From positions 1 to 63,731 of the forward strand of contig JAKSKE010000004.1 of NCBI GenBank assembly GCA_024401895.1: DNA of 63,731 nt, written 5' to 3'. The position numbers and the translations under genes were made by a program. The notes under the pieces are model-generated. The model was not told the origin of the DNA. It ran no database searches and was given only the letters and a program-made list of their open reading frames with translations. Source of the stretch: Bacteroidales bacterium. Lineage in GTDB: Bacteria; Bacteroidota; Bacteroidia; Bacteroidales; UBA932. Positions 43,900-50,631 of this stretch are shown here, piece after piece; the stretch's first letter is position 1, and every line of letters begins with the position of its first letter.

Positions 43900-44348
43900 G
43901 GCTTGTAATTCAGAGAGTTAAGAAAGCGTCGGTGGCCATTGACGGGAATGTTGTGTCCGCTATCGGGCAGGGCCTGTTCATTCTTGTGGGAGTGGAGAAC
44001 GGTGATACCGAAGCCGATATGGAGTGGCTGGCGGCGAAGGCTGCGGGGCTTCGCATTTTCGATGACCGGGAGGGAGTGATGAACCGCAGCGTGGTGGACG
44101 CGGACGGGCAGCTGCTCGCCGTATCCCAGTTCACTCTTACGGCTTCCACCAGGAAAGGCAACCGGCCGTCGTACATACGGGCGGCGGGTCACGAGCTGGC
44201 TGTTCCGCTGTATGACAAGTTCTGCGTGCGGCTTTCCGAAATTGCCGGCAGGCCGGTGCAGAAGGGTGTTTTCGGCGCCGATATGCAGTGCGCCCTTGTC
44301 AATGACGGCCCGGTGACCATAATAATCGACTCCAGAATTCGGGAATAA
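43896..44348 (+). CDS. dtd: D-aminoacyl-tRNA deacylase
   Basis: 150-residue proofreading enzyme that removes D-amino acids or glycine from mis-acylated tRNA. Motifs: MRLVIQRVKKASV at the N-terminus, the SQFTL active-site strand, and the Gly-cis-Pro region, here NDGPVTIIID. Length equals the family norm (145-150). It is translationally coupled to the fRMsr-MsrA gene through an ATGA overlap. Confidence 0.96.
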   Translation: MRLVIQRVKKASVAIDGNVVSAIGQGLFILVGVENGDTEADMEWLAAKAAGLRIFDDREGVMNRSVVDADGQLLAVSQFTLTASTRKGNRPSYIRAAGHELAVPLYDKFCVRLSEIAGRPVQKGVFGADMQCALVNDGPVTIIIDSRIRE

Positions 44349-44353
44349 GGTGG

Positions 44354-44447
44354 GGCGGCGGCCAGTATGATTCCTGCGATCCTCCCCGCAAGCGGGTCCC
44401 CTCCCTTTTCGGGAGCCAATGTCGCCAGAATCATACTGGCCACCGCC
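44354..44447. repeat. Long inverted repeat (20-bp arms, one mismatch) downstream of dtd
   Basis: Arms 44354-44373 and 44428-44447; the inner 14 bp (GGCCAGTATGATTC with its complement) are perfect. The 54-nt interior holds nested hairpins CCCGC-AAG-CGGG and CTCCC-TTTTC-GGGAG. No U-tract flanks it. It could be a strong bidirectional stem-loop or a short non-autonomous mobile remnant. It borders the foreign island. Confidence 0.65.
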
Positions 44448-44451
44448 TTAC

Positions 44452-44922
44452 TTATATCTGCCTGCTGGTTTTGAGGATAAAGCCCAAGGCGGCTCCTGCT
44501 TCATTAAAAGAGACATCCTCTATGTCAGCGACCTTCCGCACATCGTCCAATTGGGGTATTTTTCTCAAATCAACGCAGAGAGTTCTATCCGCAATTATTG
44601 AGACTGCGGGATGCTTTACGAAATTTTCAATAACGATTTCGGCCGCCTTATTTCCAATTTTTTGCGCCCCTCGCTTGAATAATCCGCCTATGAAGGAGAG
44701 AGGAGACGGGCCCGAAACCATAATATCCGAAGAGTCTCCTCCTATCTGATACGAAAGGATCACAGAATTAGAATCAATCTGCTCAATACGCAGCAGACAG
44801 GGAATGTTCATATATTTGACAATAACCGAATCTGCATTTCCTCCATATTCAAATTCAACCTGTTTTTCGGTCTTGTCAAAAATAATGCTTGACAATTCCA
44901 GATAGTTCGCTGTCAGTTTCAT
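44452..44922 (-). CDS. Uncharacterized protein directly abutting the IS605 right end
   Basis: 156 residues beginning MKLTANYLELSSIIFD, then IVKYMNIPCLLRIEQIDSNSVILSYQIGG. A central glycine-rich helix FIGGLFKRGAQKIGNKAAEIVIENFV may contact membrane, and the C-terminus is VSFNEAGAALGFILKTSRQI. No family recognised. The ATG at 44922 lies 4 nt beyond the predicted right end of the TnpB element, so the element may have replaced its native promoter. The open frame extends six codons further into the element (GTG at 44940). Composition is AT-richer than the backbone. Confidence 0.65.
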   Translation of the reverse strand: MKLTANYLELSSIIFDKTEKQVEFEYGGNADSVIVKYMNIPCLLRIEQIDSNSVILSYQIGGDSSDIMVSGPSPLSFIGGLFKRGAQKIGNKAAEIVIENFVKHPAVSIIADRTLCVDLRKIPQLDDVRKVADIEDVSFNEAGAALGFILKTSRQI

Positions 44923-44925
44923 CTT

Positions 44926-44956
44926 GTGAACTACCCACAAACTAAAGATTTGTGGG
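44926..44956 (-). mobile_element. Right end of IS605-family element: subterminal hairpin overlapping the tnpB stop
   Basis: On the minus strand, CCCACAAA (44956-44949) and TTTGTGGG (44941-44934) form a perfect 8-bp hairpin with a 7-nt loop containing the tnpB TAG stop. It is followed by TAGTTCAC ending at 44926. A stop-embedding hairpin followed by GTAGTTCAC is the usual IS605/IS1341 right end and the 3' scaffold of the TnpB omega-RNA. The sequence beyond 44926 would act as the guide. Confidence 0.8.
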
Positions 44957-46156
44957 CTTCTGGCTTCGTAGGCGGTTGCCCACCGAAGTAGGTCTTACAC
45001 TGCCTCCACCAGTGTAATCGACGGTCCCCACCGATGATTTGCAATTCAGTACACGAAGACCCTCACCCAGAATATTGACCGCGGCATTCACGTCGCGGTC
45101 ATGTTTTGTACCGCACTGCGGACAAGTCCAGTTGCGATCGGAAAGAGCAAGGGAGTCATTCTTCCATCCGCAGACATTGCATGTCTTGCTGCTCGGATAG
45201 TACCTGTCAACCTTCACGACAGTCTTGTCGTTCATCTCGGCCTTGTACACTATCATCGCGACAAGGCTTGACCAGCCGGCATCGCTGATGGATTTGCTCA
45301 GGCGGTTCTTCTTCACGCCTTTCTTCTTTTCCTCCATCTGCTTTACGCCGAGGTCCTCGATGCAGATTGTATCGTAACGCTTTACGATATCCGCGCTGAC
45401 CTTGTGCTGCCAGTCCTTGCGGCTGTTCGCAAGGCTCTCGTGGATTTTTGCAACCTTCATACGCTGCTCCTCCCAGCCGTTGCTGTCCTTCTGCTTTCTC
45501 GCAAGGTGCTTCTGGGCGGTGGCGAGCTTCTGCTCGTACTTCTTCGTGTATCTGTTGTTGTCGTAAGTCTCACCCTCGGAAGTGATGACAAGGGACTTGA
45601 GGCCCATATCCAGTCCGACCGATTGGTTGGTTCTCGCAATCGGTTCGTGCTGTTCTTCCGTAAGTATGCTTACGTAGTATTTTCCTGTAGGGGTAATGCT
45701 GATGGTCATTGACCTTACAGCACCCTTGACATTGCGGTGTTCCTTCACCTTCAATCCTTCCTTGAACTTCGGGATATGGATATATCCGTTCTCGAGGTAG
45801 CAGAACTGCGGGACGGTGAAGCTGCCGCCGCGCTTGCGGCTCTTGAACTTCGGAAAATCTGCCGTGTGGTTGAAGAAGTTCTTGTAGGCCGTGTCGAGAT
45901 GCATCAGAGTCTGCTGCAAGGTCTGACTATTGATCTCCTTAAGCCATTCAAAACCCTCGGTACGCTTGAGCGAAACAAGATCCTTCGCCTGTCTAGCGTA
46001 TCCGTCGCTCCTTCCCGTCTCCTCGTACTGCCGCTTTCTCTCAGCAAGATAGTGGTTGTAGATGAAACGCACACTGCCGAAATAGCGGGCAAGAACCTGC
46101 CGCTGCTCAGCGTTCGGATACATCCTGAACTTGTATGTGCGATACACCGTTTTCAT
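44942..46156 (-). CDS. tnpB: TnpB RNA-guided nuclease of an IS200/IS605-family element
   Basis: 404-residue OrfB/TnpB. N-terminal KTVYRTYKFRMYPNAEQRQVLARYFG (HTH/wedge region) is canonical. RuvC-like catalytic triad: Asp in SVGLDMGLKSLV, Glu in TICIEDLGVKQM, Asp in KHDRDVNAAVNIL. The zinc finger is CNVCGWKNDS...CPQCG. All catalytic residues and full length are present, so it may be active as an omega-RNA-guided DNA nuclease. The ATG at 46156 is chosen over an open extension to 46381, which overlaps the opposite-strand gene. It contains two CATG sites (45101, 45180), otherwise almost absent from this genome. Confidence 0.93.
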   Translation of the reverse strand: MKTVYRTYKFRMYPNAEQRQVLARYFGSVRFIYNHYLAERKRQYEETGRSDGYARQAKDLVSLKRTEGFEWLKEINSQTLQQTLMHLDTAYKNFFNHTADFPKFKSRKRGGSFTVPQFCYLENGYIHIPKFKEGLKVKEHRNVKGAVRSMTISITPTGKYYVSILTEEQHEPIARTNQSVGLDMGLKSLVITSEGETYDNNRYTKKYEQKLATAQKHLARKQKDSNGWEEQRMKVAKIHESLANSRKDWQHKVSADIVKRYDTICIEDLGVKQMEEKKKGVKKNRLSKSISDAGWSSLVAMIVYKAEMNDKTVVKVDRYYPSSKTCNVCGWKNDSLALSDRNWTCPQCGTKHDRDVNAAVNILGEGLRVLNCKSSVGTVDYTGGGSVRPTSVGNRLRSQKPTNL

Positions 46157-46253
46157 CTTCCGCAATTTACATATTCTTCCGCATTTGTCCTTCAAAAGTT
46201 TTATAGTTTTTCGCCAACTTTGTTGTCTAATGAATGTAGCTATTAGAAAGCAG

Positions 46254-46895
46254 ATGGGAAAGACAGAACAAGAATTCACATATTTGATTGAGAAGCATAA
46301 GAGTGTCATATACACTGTTTGTCTTATGTTTTCAAAAGATCGGGATGAGATTGACGACATGTTCCAGGAAATCCTGATCAAACTGTGGAACGGCTATGAA
46401 AAGTTCATGGATTCTGCTTTCAAGAGCAATGTGAAAACCATATTGTTCGACAAGAAATTATCTCTTGTCGCCAGTGTCGTGGCAGCAGTTGTCTTGCCGA
46501 TTATCGGCTTTTTATTCTCCGGTCCTTTCAAATATATGGCTATGCTGGAAATCTTCGTCCTCGCTTTGAGTGCTGTCAATATCGTGTTCTATAGGAAGTA
46601 CAATTTGAACAAGATTCCGTTTTCCGATGTCCTGAACGCGACAAGGACCATGAAGGACTATAAAAAGTCATATACCCGTATGACCGTTGTCGTCTGGGGG
46701 GCGACAATCGCATTGCCCGCATACTTTTGTCCGAGGATAATTGAAGCCTGGAGCACACCGTTCAAAGCTACATTGGTAATCGTATTTCTGGCTATAGCCG
46801 TTACCATCGGCCTTTTTGTGGAGTTCCGTTATCCTAAGAAGATCATTGAAAGCTGTGACAGCATCATCAAAGGTCTTGAGGGATTCAATGAATAA
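46254..46895 (+). CDS. Chimeric ORF: truncated ECF sigma-factor N-terminus joined to a four-helix membrane protein
   Basis: 213 residues. Residues 1-51 (FTYLIEKHKSVIYTVCLMFSKDRDEIDDMFQEILIKLWNGYEKF) match sigma-70 region 2 of Bacteroidetes ECF factors up to the -10-recognition helix. Region 4 and the linker are missing. From residue 52 (MDSAFKSNVKTILFDKKLS) the protein is unrelated: four membrane helices (about 70-90, 95-113, 142-160, 170-190) and a KKIIESCDSIIKGLE tail, like the membrane proteins co-transcribed with ECF factors. A deletion fusing two adjacent genes in frame is the simplest origin. Start is ATG 46254 or 46230. It has three CATG sites (46358, 46406, 46649), one at the junction. 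Confidence 0.7.
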   Translation: MGKTEQEFTYLIEKHKSVIYTVCLMFSKDRDEIDDMFQEILIKLWNGYEKFMDSAFKSNVKTILFDKKLSLVASVVAAVVLPIIGFLFSGPFKYMAMLEIFVLALSAVNIVFYRKYNLNKIPFSDVLNATRTMKDYKKSYTRMTVVVWGATIALPAYFCPRIIEAWSTPFKATLVIVFLAIAVTIGLFVEFRYPKKIIESCDSIIKGLEGFNE

Positions 46896-46905
46896 CTGAC
46901 CCAGT

Positions 46906-47313
46906 TTGGGAGATAACGCATACCAAAGCAACGGCAGACACAAGTAGTACCTTAAATGCCATCTCATCTTCGTCTGCAAGTACCGGAAACGTCTGCTGGA
47001 AGGAACAATGCAGGGCACTATCAAAGAGATTTTCTCTGTCATCGAACTGCGCTCCGATTTCAGCATAGACATAATGGAGACGGACAAGGACCATATCCAT
47101 ATGCTCGTTTCATATCCCCCAGACATATCCGTTACATCTATCGTCAGAAGACTCAAGCAGAATAGCACTCGAGCAATGTGGAATAGATATCCTCAGTGGC
47201 TGCAATATCATTTCTGGCGTGAGCGAACTTTCTGGAGTGACGGCTACTTCGTCTGCTCAGTAGGTGAAGCATCACCGGAAACAGTCCGAAAGTATATTGA
47301 GAGCCAAGGGTAA
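46906..47313 (+). pseudogene. IS200/IS605 TnpA (Y1 HUH transposase) with an internal stop
   Basis: The reading frame begins around TTG 46906 (GDNAYQSNGRHK) and meets TAG at 46945-46947. It then continues YLKCHLIFVCKYRKRLLEGTMQ through the HUH motif (DHIHMLV) and the C-terminal catalytic-type Tyr in RKYIESQG. An ATG at 47008 leaves a 101-residue ORF without the first beta-strand HLIFVCKYR, so it is probably inactive. The upstream residues fit TnpA only without the stop. TnpA points rightward, away from TnpB. Confidence 0.8.
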
Positions 47314-47348
47314 TGCAATTATATTCTTACCATAAGGGAAAGAAACGC

Positions 47349-47398
47349 TTGGCCGATTCATCCGCAGAGGCTGAAGACCTCTGGGTTTTCTCGGCCAA
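47349..47398 (+). repeat. Nested hairpin beyond tnpA (element end or terminator)
   Basis: Outer arms TTGGCCGA (47349-47356) and TCGGCCAA (47391-47398) enclose an inner stem CAGAGG / CCTCTG (47365-47370 and 47378-47383). The layout, hairpin then GTTTTCTCGGCC, resembles IS200-type subterminal ends. It differs from the TnpB-side right end. Confidence 0.6.
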
Positions 47399-47422
47399 AC
47401 AATATAAATTACTGATTTTTTG

Positions 47423-47430
47423 TATCTTTG
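47423..47430 (+). promoter_or_regulatory. -7 box of the exbB operon
   Basis: TATCTTTG fits TAnnTTTG and lies 31 nt before the exbB ATG. No TTTG is seen at the -33 distance. Confidence 0.5.
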
Positions 47431-47461
47431 CGTGATATTGATAATTTTTAAAATCTAAAAT

Positions 47462-48157
47462 ATGCTTTTTAATTTACTCCAGACGACCACCGAAGCAGTG
47501 GCAGCCTTGCCTCAACAGGAGGTTATGACATTTTCTCTCATAGAGATGGCGGCCAAGGGTGGCCCCCTTATGATTGTTCTTCTCTTACTTTCCATTCTGG
47601 CCATTTATCTCTTTGGCAAGAAACTTTGGATGATTCATCAGTTCGGTAAAATCTATGACGGATTCCTGGACGACATCAAAGACTATCTTCTGGATGGGAA
47701 AATCAAATCGGCCCAAATGCTCTGCTCGCACTACAATTCACCCATCGCCCGAATGGTTGAAACCGGCCTCGCCAAAACCGGACACAGCCAGGTTGAAATT
47801 CAGACTGCAATGGAGAATATGGGAAACATCGAGATAAACAAACTGGAAAAGGGACTTCCCTACCTTGCAACTATTGCCGGCGGTGCTCCTATGATCGGTT
47901 TCCTGGGAACTGTAATAGGTATGATCGAAGCTTTCTTCAATATGGCCAATGCCGGCAACAACATAGACATAACCCTTCTTTCCAGCGGTATCTACACCGC
48001 TATGGTAACTACAGTGGGCGGTCTTATAGTAGGAATTCTGGCTTATTTCGGATACAACTACCTTACTGCAAGAATCTCCAATCTCGCAACACTGCTTGAT
48101 GCGGCTACGGCCAAGTTTCTGGAATTTGCAGGCGAGCCTGCCACTAAATCTGAATAA
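47462..48157 (+). CDS. exbB: MotA/TolQ/ExbB proton-channel protein
   Basis: 231-residue inner-membrane protein energising TonB. Three membrane regions: about 35-55 (PLMIVLLLLSILAIYLFGKK), 140-165 (LPYLATIAGGAPMIGFLGTVIGM) and 185-215 (GIYTAMVTTVGGLIVGILAYFGY). The GAPMIGFLGTVIGMIEAF signature with the conserved Thr is typical of ExbB. Operon with exbD (2 nt) and tonB (6 nt). Confidence 0.94.
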   Translation: MLFNLLQTTTEAVAALPQQEVMTFSLIEMAAKGGPLMIVLLLLSILAIYLFGKKLWMIHQFGKIYDGFLDDIKDYLLDGKIKSAQMLCSHYNSPIARMVETGLAKTGHSQVEIQTAMENMGNIEINKLEKGLPYLATIAGGAPMIGFLGTVIGMIEAFFNMANAGNNIDITLLSSGIYTAMVTTVGGLIVGILAYFGYNYLTARISNLATLLDAATAKFLEFAGEPATKSE

Positions 48158-48159
48158 AA

Positions 48160-48570
48160 ATGGCTATCAAGAGAAATATCAAGGCAGACCCCAATATGTC
48201 AATGTCCTCTATGACCGACATTGTCTTCCTGCTTTTGATCTTCTTCCTGGTTACATCTACGCTGGTCAATCCCAACGCCCTCAAGCTTCTGCTTCCCAAG
48301 AGCACTGGTCAGGTGGGTGCCAAGGCAACCGCCAGCGTTTCAATCAAGGACTGGGGGGATGACCTGTACACCTATCATATCAACGGCCAGAAAGATCCCG
48401 TGGAATTCGAAGACATAGAATACAGCCTTGCCGAAATTCTTCAGGATCAGGACGACCCTACCTTCTCTATTTTTTCCGACGAGAGCGTTCCCATCAAGGA
48501 AATCGTACAGGTAATGAACATTGCAAAACGCAATCATTATAAAGTAATTCTGGCAACTTCACCGGAGTAG
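48160..48570 (+). CDS. exbD: ExbD/TolR biopolymer transport protein
   Basis: 136 residues; N-terminus then a single helix preceded by the proton-relay motif: MSSMTDIVFLLLIFFLVTSTLV with the essential Asp in MTDIVFLLLIFF. A periplasmic domain follows (IEYSLAEILQDQDDPTFSIFSDESVPIKEIVQVMNIA). Works with ExbB and TonB. Confidence 0.95.
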   Translation: MAIKRNIKADPNMSMSSMTDIVFLLLIFFLVTSTLVNPNALKLLLPKSTGQVGAKATASVSIKDWGDDLYTYHINGQKDPVEFEDIEYSLAEILQDQDDPTFSIFSDESVPIKEIVQVMNIAKRNHYKVILATSPE

Positions 48571-48576
48571 TGCTGT

Positions 48577-49362
48577 ATGAGCGGATTCCAAAACGAAAAA
48601 AGCAGGCAAAACAAGATTTCGACAGCAGTAGGGCTGGCGCTTACGGTGCTGGTTCACGCCGCCGCAATTGTTTTTGTGTCTTTTTCTGGACTCAAATATC
48701 TCTATCCGCCCCCGCAAGATACCAGTTTCCTTCTTGAAATGGTACAGGAGGAAGCTCCTCAAATCAAGGAAAAACACTCGGGGAAAGAGCCCAAGAGCGA
48801 GAACGTGAACAAGGAGGAAGAGGTCGAACTTGTCCAGAAGTCGGAATCGGTGCACGAAAGCGAAAAGCCCAACCTTACCCCTGAGACAAAAGAAAATAAC
48901 CACGGCGACGTGGAAGTTCCCGCCCCGGTTCAAAAGGAAGAGCCCAAGCTCGACGCCAGGGCATCCTTCCCCGGAATGGCCAAAAAGGACACCAGCCTTA
49001 CCGCTCCTCACTCGGCGAAGAAGGCAAGCGAAGGGTTCAAGGCCGGGCAGGCCGACGGAAACACAGTTACCGGAAAAACTGAAGGCAAGGCAAACGCTCA
49101 CGTTGAGGGAAGAGATATTCTTGGAACCCTGCCGAAACCGGCCTACACCGCAATGGAAAGCGGAACGGTAATCATAAAGATTACTGTAAATCCCGAGGGA
49201 CAGGTCATTGGGGCACGCTACGAAGTGAACGGTTCCACCATTTCTTCCAAGGAACTCATTACAGCTGCCAGGAATGCGGCTATGAAATCGAAATTTACAC
49301 CCAAGCTGGATGCTCCAGTTATCCAGGAAGGGCAGATTATATATAAATTCACCTTAAAGTAA
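48577..49362 (+). CDS. TonB-family energy transducer
   Basis: 261 residues. An N-terminal anchor helix (AVGLALTVLVHAAAIVFVSF) precedes a long Pro/Lys/Glu-rich spacer (about residues 50-170). The C-terminal TonB-like domain begins ILGTLPKPAYTAMESGTVIIKITVNPEGQVIGARYEV and ends YKFTLK. It has the VKITVxxxGxV pattern of Bacteroidetes TonB proteins. It completes the ExbB-ExbD-TonB set that would energise SusC and the DUF4249-linked receptor. Confidence 0.9.
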   Translation: MSGFQNEKSRQNKISTAVGLALTVLVHAAAIVFVSFSGLKYLYPPPQDTSFLLEMVQEEAPQIKEKHSGKEPKSENVNKEEEVELVQKSESVHESEKPNLTPETKENNHGDVEVPAPVQKEEPKLDARASFPGMAKKDTSLTAPHSAKKASEGFKAGQADGNTVTGKTEGKANAHVEGRDILGTLPKPAYTAMESGTVIIKITVNPEGQVIGARYEVNGSTISSKELITAARNAAMKSKFTPKLDAPVIQEGQIIYKFTLK

Positions 49363-49383
49363 TGACGAGAGTCATTTGGTACT

Positions 49384-50631
49384 ATGGACAATTTTACAAA
49401 GAACGGCCGAAAACTTAGACCCAGAAAAACAGTCGCTGCAGATTCCCGCAGCACAGATGAACACCGCACCTATGGCGAGCACCGCCCTGCCGCAGAACGC
49501 AGGACCTTCGGTGAGCGCAAGACATACGGCGAACACAAAACCTACGGCGAGCGCCGCCCTTACGGTGAGCACCGCTCCTCTGCAGAGCGCCGCCCCTACG
49601 ACGAGCACAGACCCGACACAGAACACCGCCCCTACGGCGAGCACAGGACTTACGGAGAGCACAGGACTTACGGAGAACGCAGGTCATTCGGAGAGCGCAA
49701 GAACTATGGCGAGCATAAAAGCTATGGCGAGCACAAGAGTTACGACGAACACCGCGGCCCGCGCAAGCCTTCATCTTTCAGGAAACCTTATTCCAACCGC
49801 ACCGAGTCCCGTTTCAGCAAGGAGTCGGAGGAAGGCATCAACCGTATGATAAGCCGCCGTCCGTCTCTGGACCAGAAAGAGACTTCGGGCAAGGCTGTCG
49901 AATTCAAGTTCCAGGAGGAAGTGCGCCTCAACAGGTTCATTGCCAATTCGGGAATATGCTCCAGGAGAGAAGCCGACACCTACATACTTGCAGGTGTGGT
50001 TACCGTTAACGGAGAAGTGGTAACCGAACTCGGCACCAAAGTCAATGTCCTTACCGACGATGTACGCTTCAACGGACAAAGGCTCAAGGGCGAGGAGAAA
50101 GTTTATCTGGTGATGAACAAGCCCCGCGGATATGTGACCACCGCCAGTGACCCCCACGCCGAAAAGACCGTTATGGACTTGCTGGAAGGCTGCACCGCAC
50201 GCGTATTCCCCGTAGGCAGGCTGGACAAGAACACTACCGGTGTACTTATGTTCACCAACGACGGAGAAATATCGGAGCGGCTGACCCATCCTTCCTTCAA
50301 CAAGAAAAAGATTTATCAGGTAATACTGGACCGTCCGCTTTCAGCCGACGACTACAATAAGGTTCTGGAAGGGGTGACCCTGAGCGACGGACTTGTTTGC
50401 GCCGATGAACTCGAATTCATTGACGAGCAGGACCACCGCAAGCTTGGAATTGAGATTCATTCCGGTAAAAACAGAATTGTACGCCGAATCTTCGAATCCC
50501 TGGGCTATGACGTAAGGGCTCTCGACAGAGTTTATTTCGCCGGCCTCACCAAAAAGGGCCTGAAGAAGGGGGAATGGCGGTTCCTCAGCGAGTCGGAAGT
50601 GAACATTCTTAAAATGGGTTCCTATGTGTAG
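49384..50631 (+). CDS. RsuA/RluB-family rRNA pseudouridine synthase with repeat-rich N-terminus
   Basis: 415 residues. The N-terminal ~170 are a low-complexity basic tail (see the repeat entry). An S4 RNA-binding domain follows: VRLNRFIANSGICSRREADTYILAGVVTVNGEVV. The catalytic domain contains VYLVMNKPRGYVTT, FPVGRLDKNTTGVLMFTNDGE with the catalytic Asp, and SGKNRIVRRIFESLGYDV. It converts one 23S or 16S uridine to pseudouridine; RluB versus RsuA is not resolved. It overlaps era by 8 nt. Confidence 0.93.
   Translation: MDNFTKNGRKLRPRKTVAADSRSTDEHRTYGEHRPAAERRTFGERKTYGEHKTYGERRPYGEHRSSAERRPYDEHRPDTEHRPYGEHRTYGEHRTYGERRSFGERKNYGEHKSYGEHKSYDEHRGPRKPSSFRKPYSNRTESRFSKESEEGINRMISRRPSLDQKETSGKAVEFKFQEEVRLNRFIANSGICSRREADTYILAGVVTVNGEVVTELGTKVNVLTDDVRFNGQRLKGEEKVYLVMNKPRGYVTTASDPHAEKTVMDLLEGCTARVFPVGRLDKNTTGVLMFTNDGEISERLTHPSFNKKKIYQVILDRPLSADDYNKVLEGVTLSDGLVCADELEFIDEQDHRKLGIEIHSGKNRIVRRIFESLGYDVRALDRVYFAGLTKKGLKKGEWRFLSESEVNILKMGSYV
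49471..49750 (+). repeat. Tandem 18-bp-period repeat encoding YGEHxx units
   Basis: Degenerate units encoding TYGEHK / PYGEHR / TYGERR / SFGERK recur roughly every six codons across residues about 30-122 of the pseudouridine synthase. GGCGAGCAC and TACGG(C/A)GA cores recur. The composition keeps other frames open too, which explains long overlapping ORFs here. Copy number is likely to vary between strains. Confidence 0.85.

Noticed and set aside
44942..46381. Longer TnpB start at 46381
   Set aside because: The added residues overlap the opposite-strand sigma-like ORF and do not match TnpB; the family start KTVYRTYKFRMYP is at 46156.
49376..49849. Alternative Thr/Ala-rich frame over the repeat region
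   Set aside because: The repeat composition keeps several frames open; only the YGEH frame continues into the S4 and pseudouridine-synthase domains.
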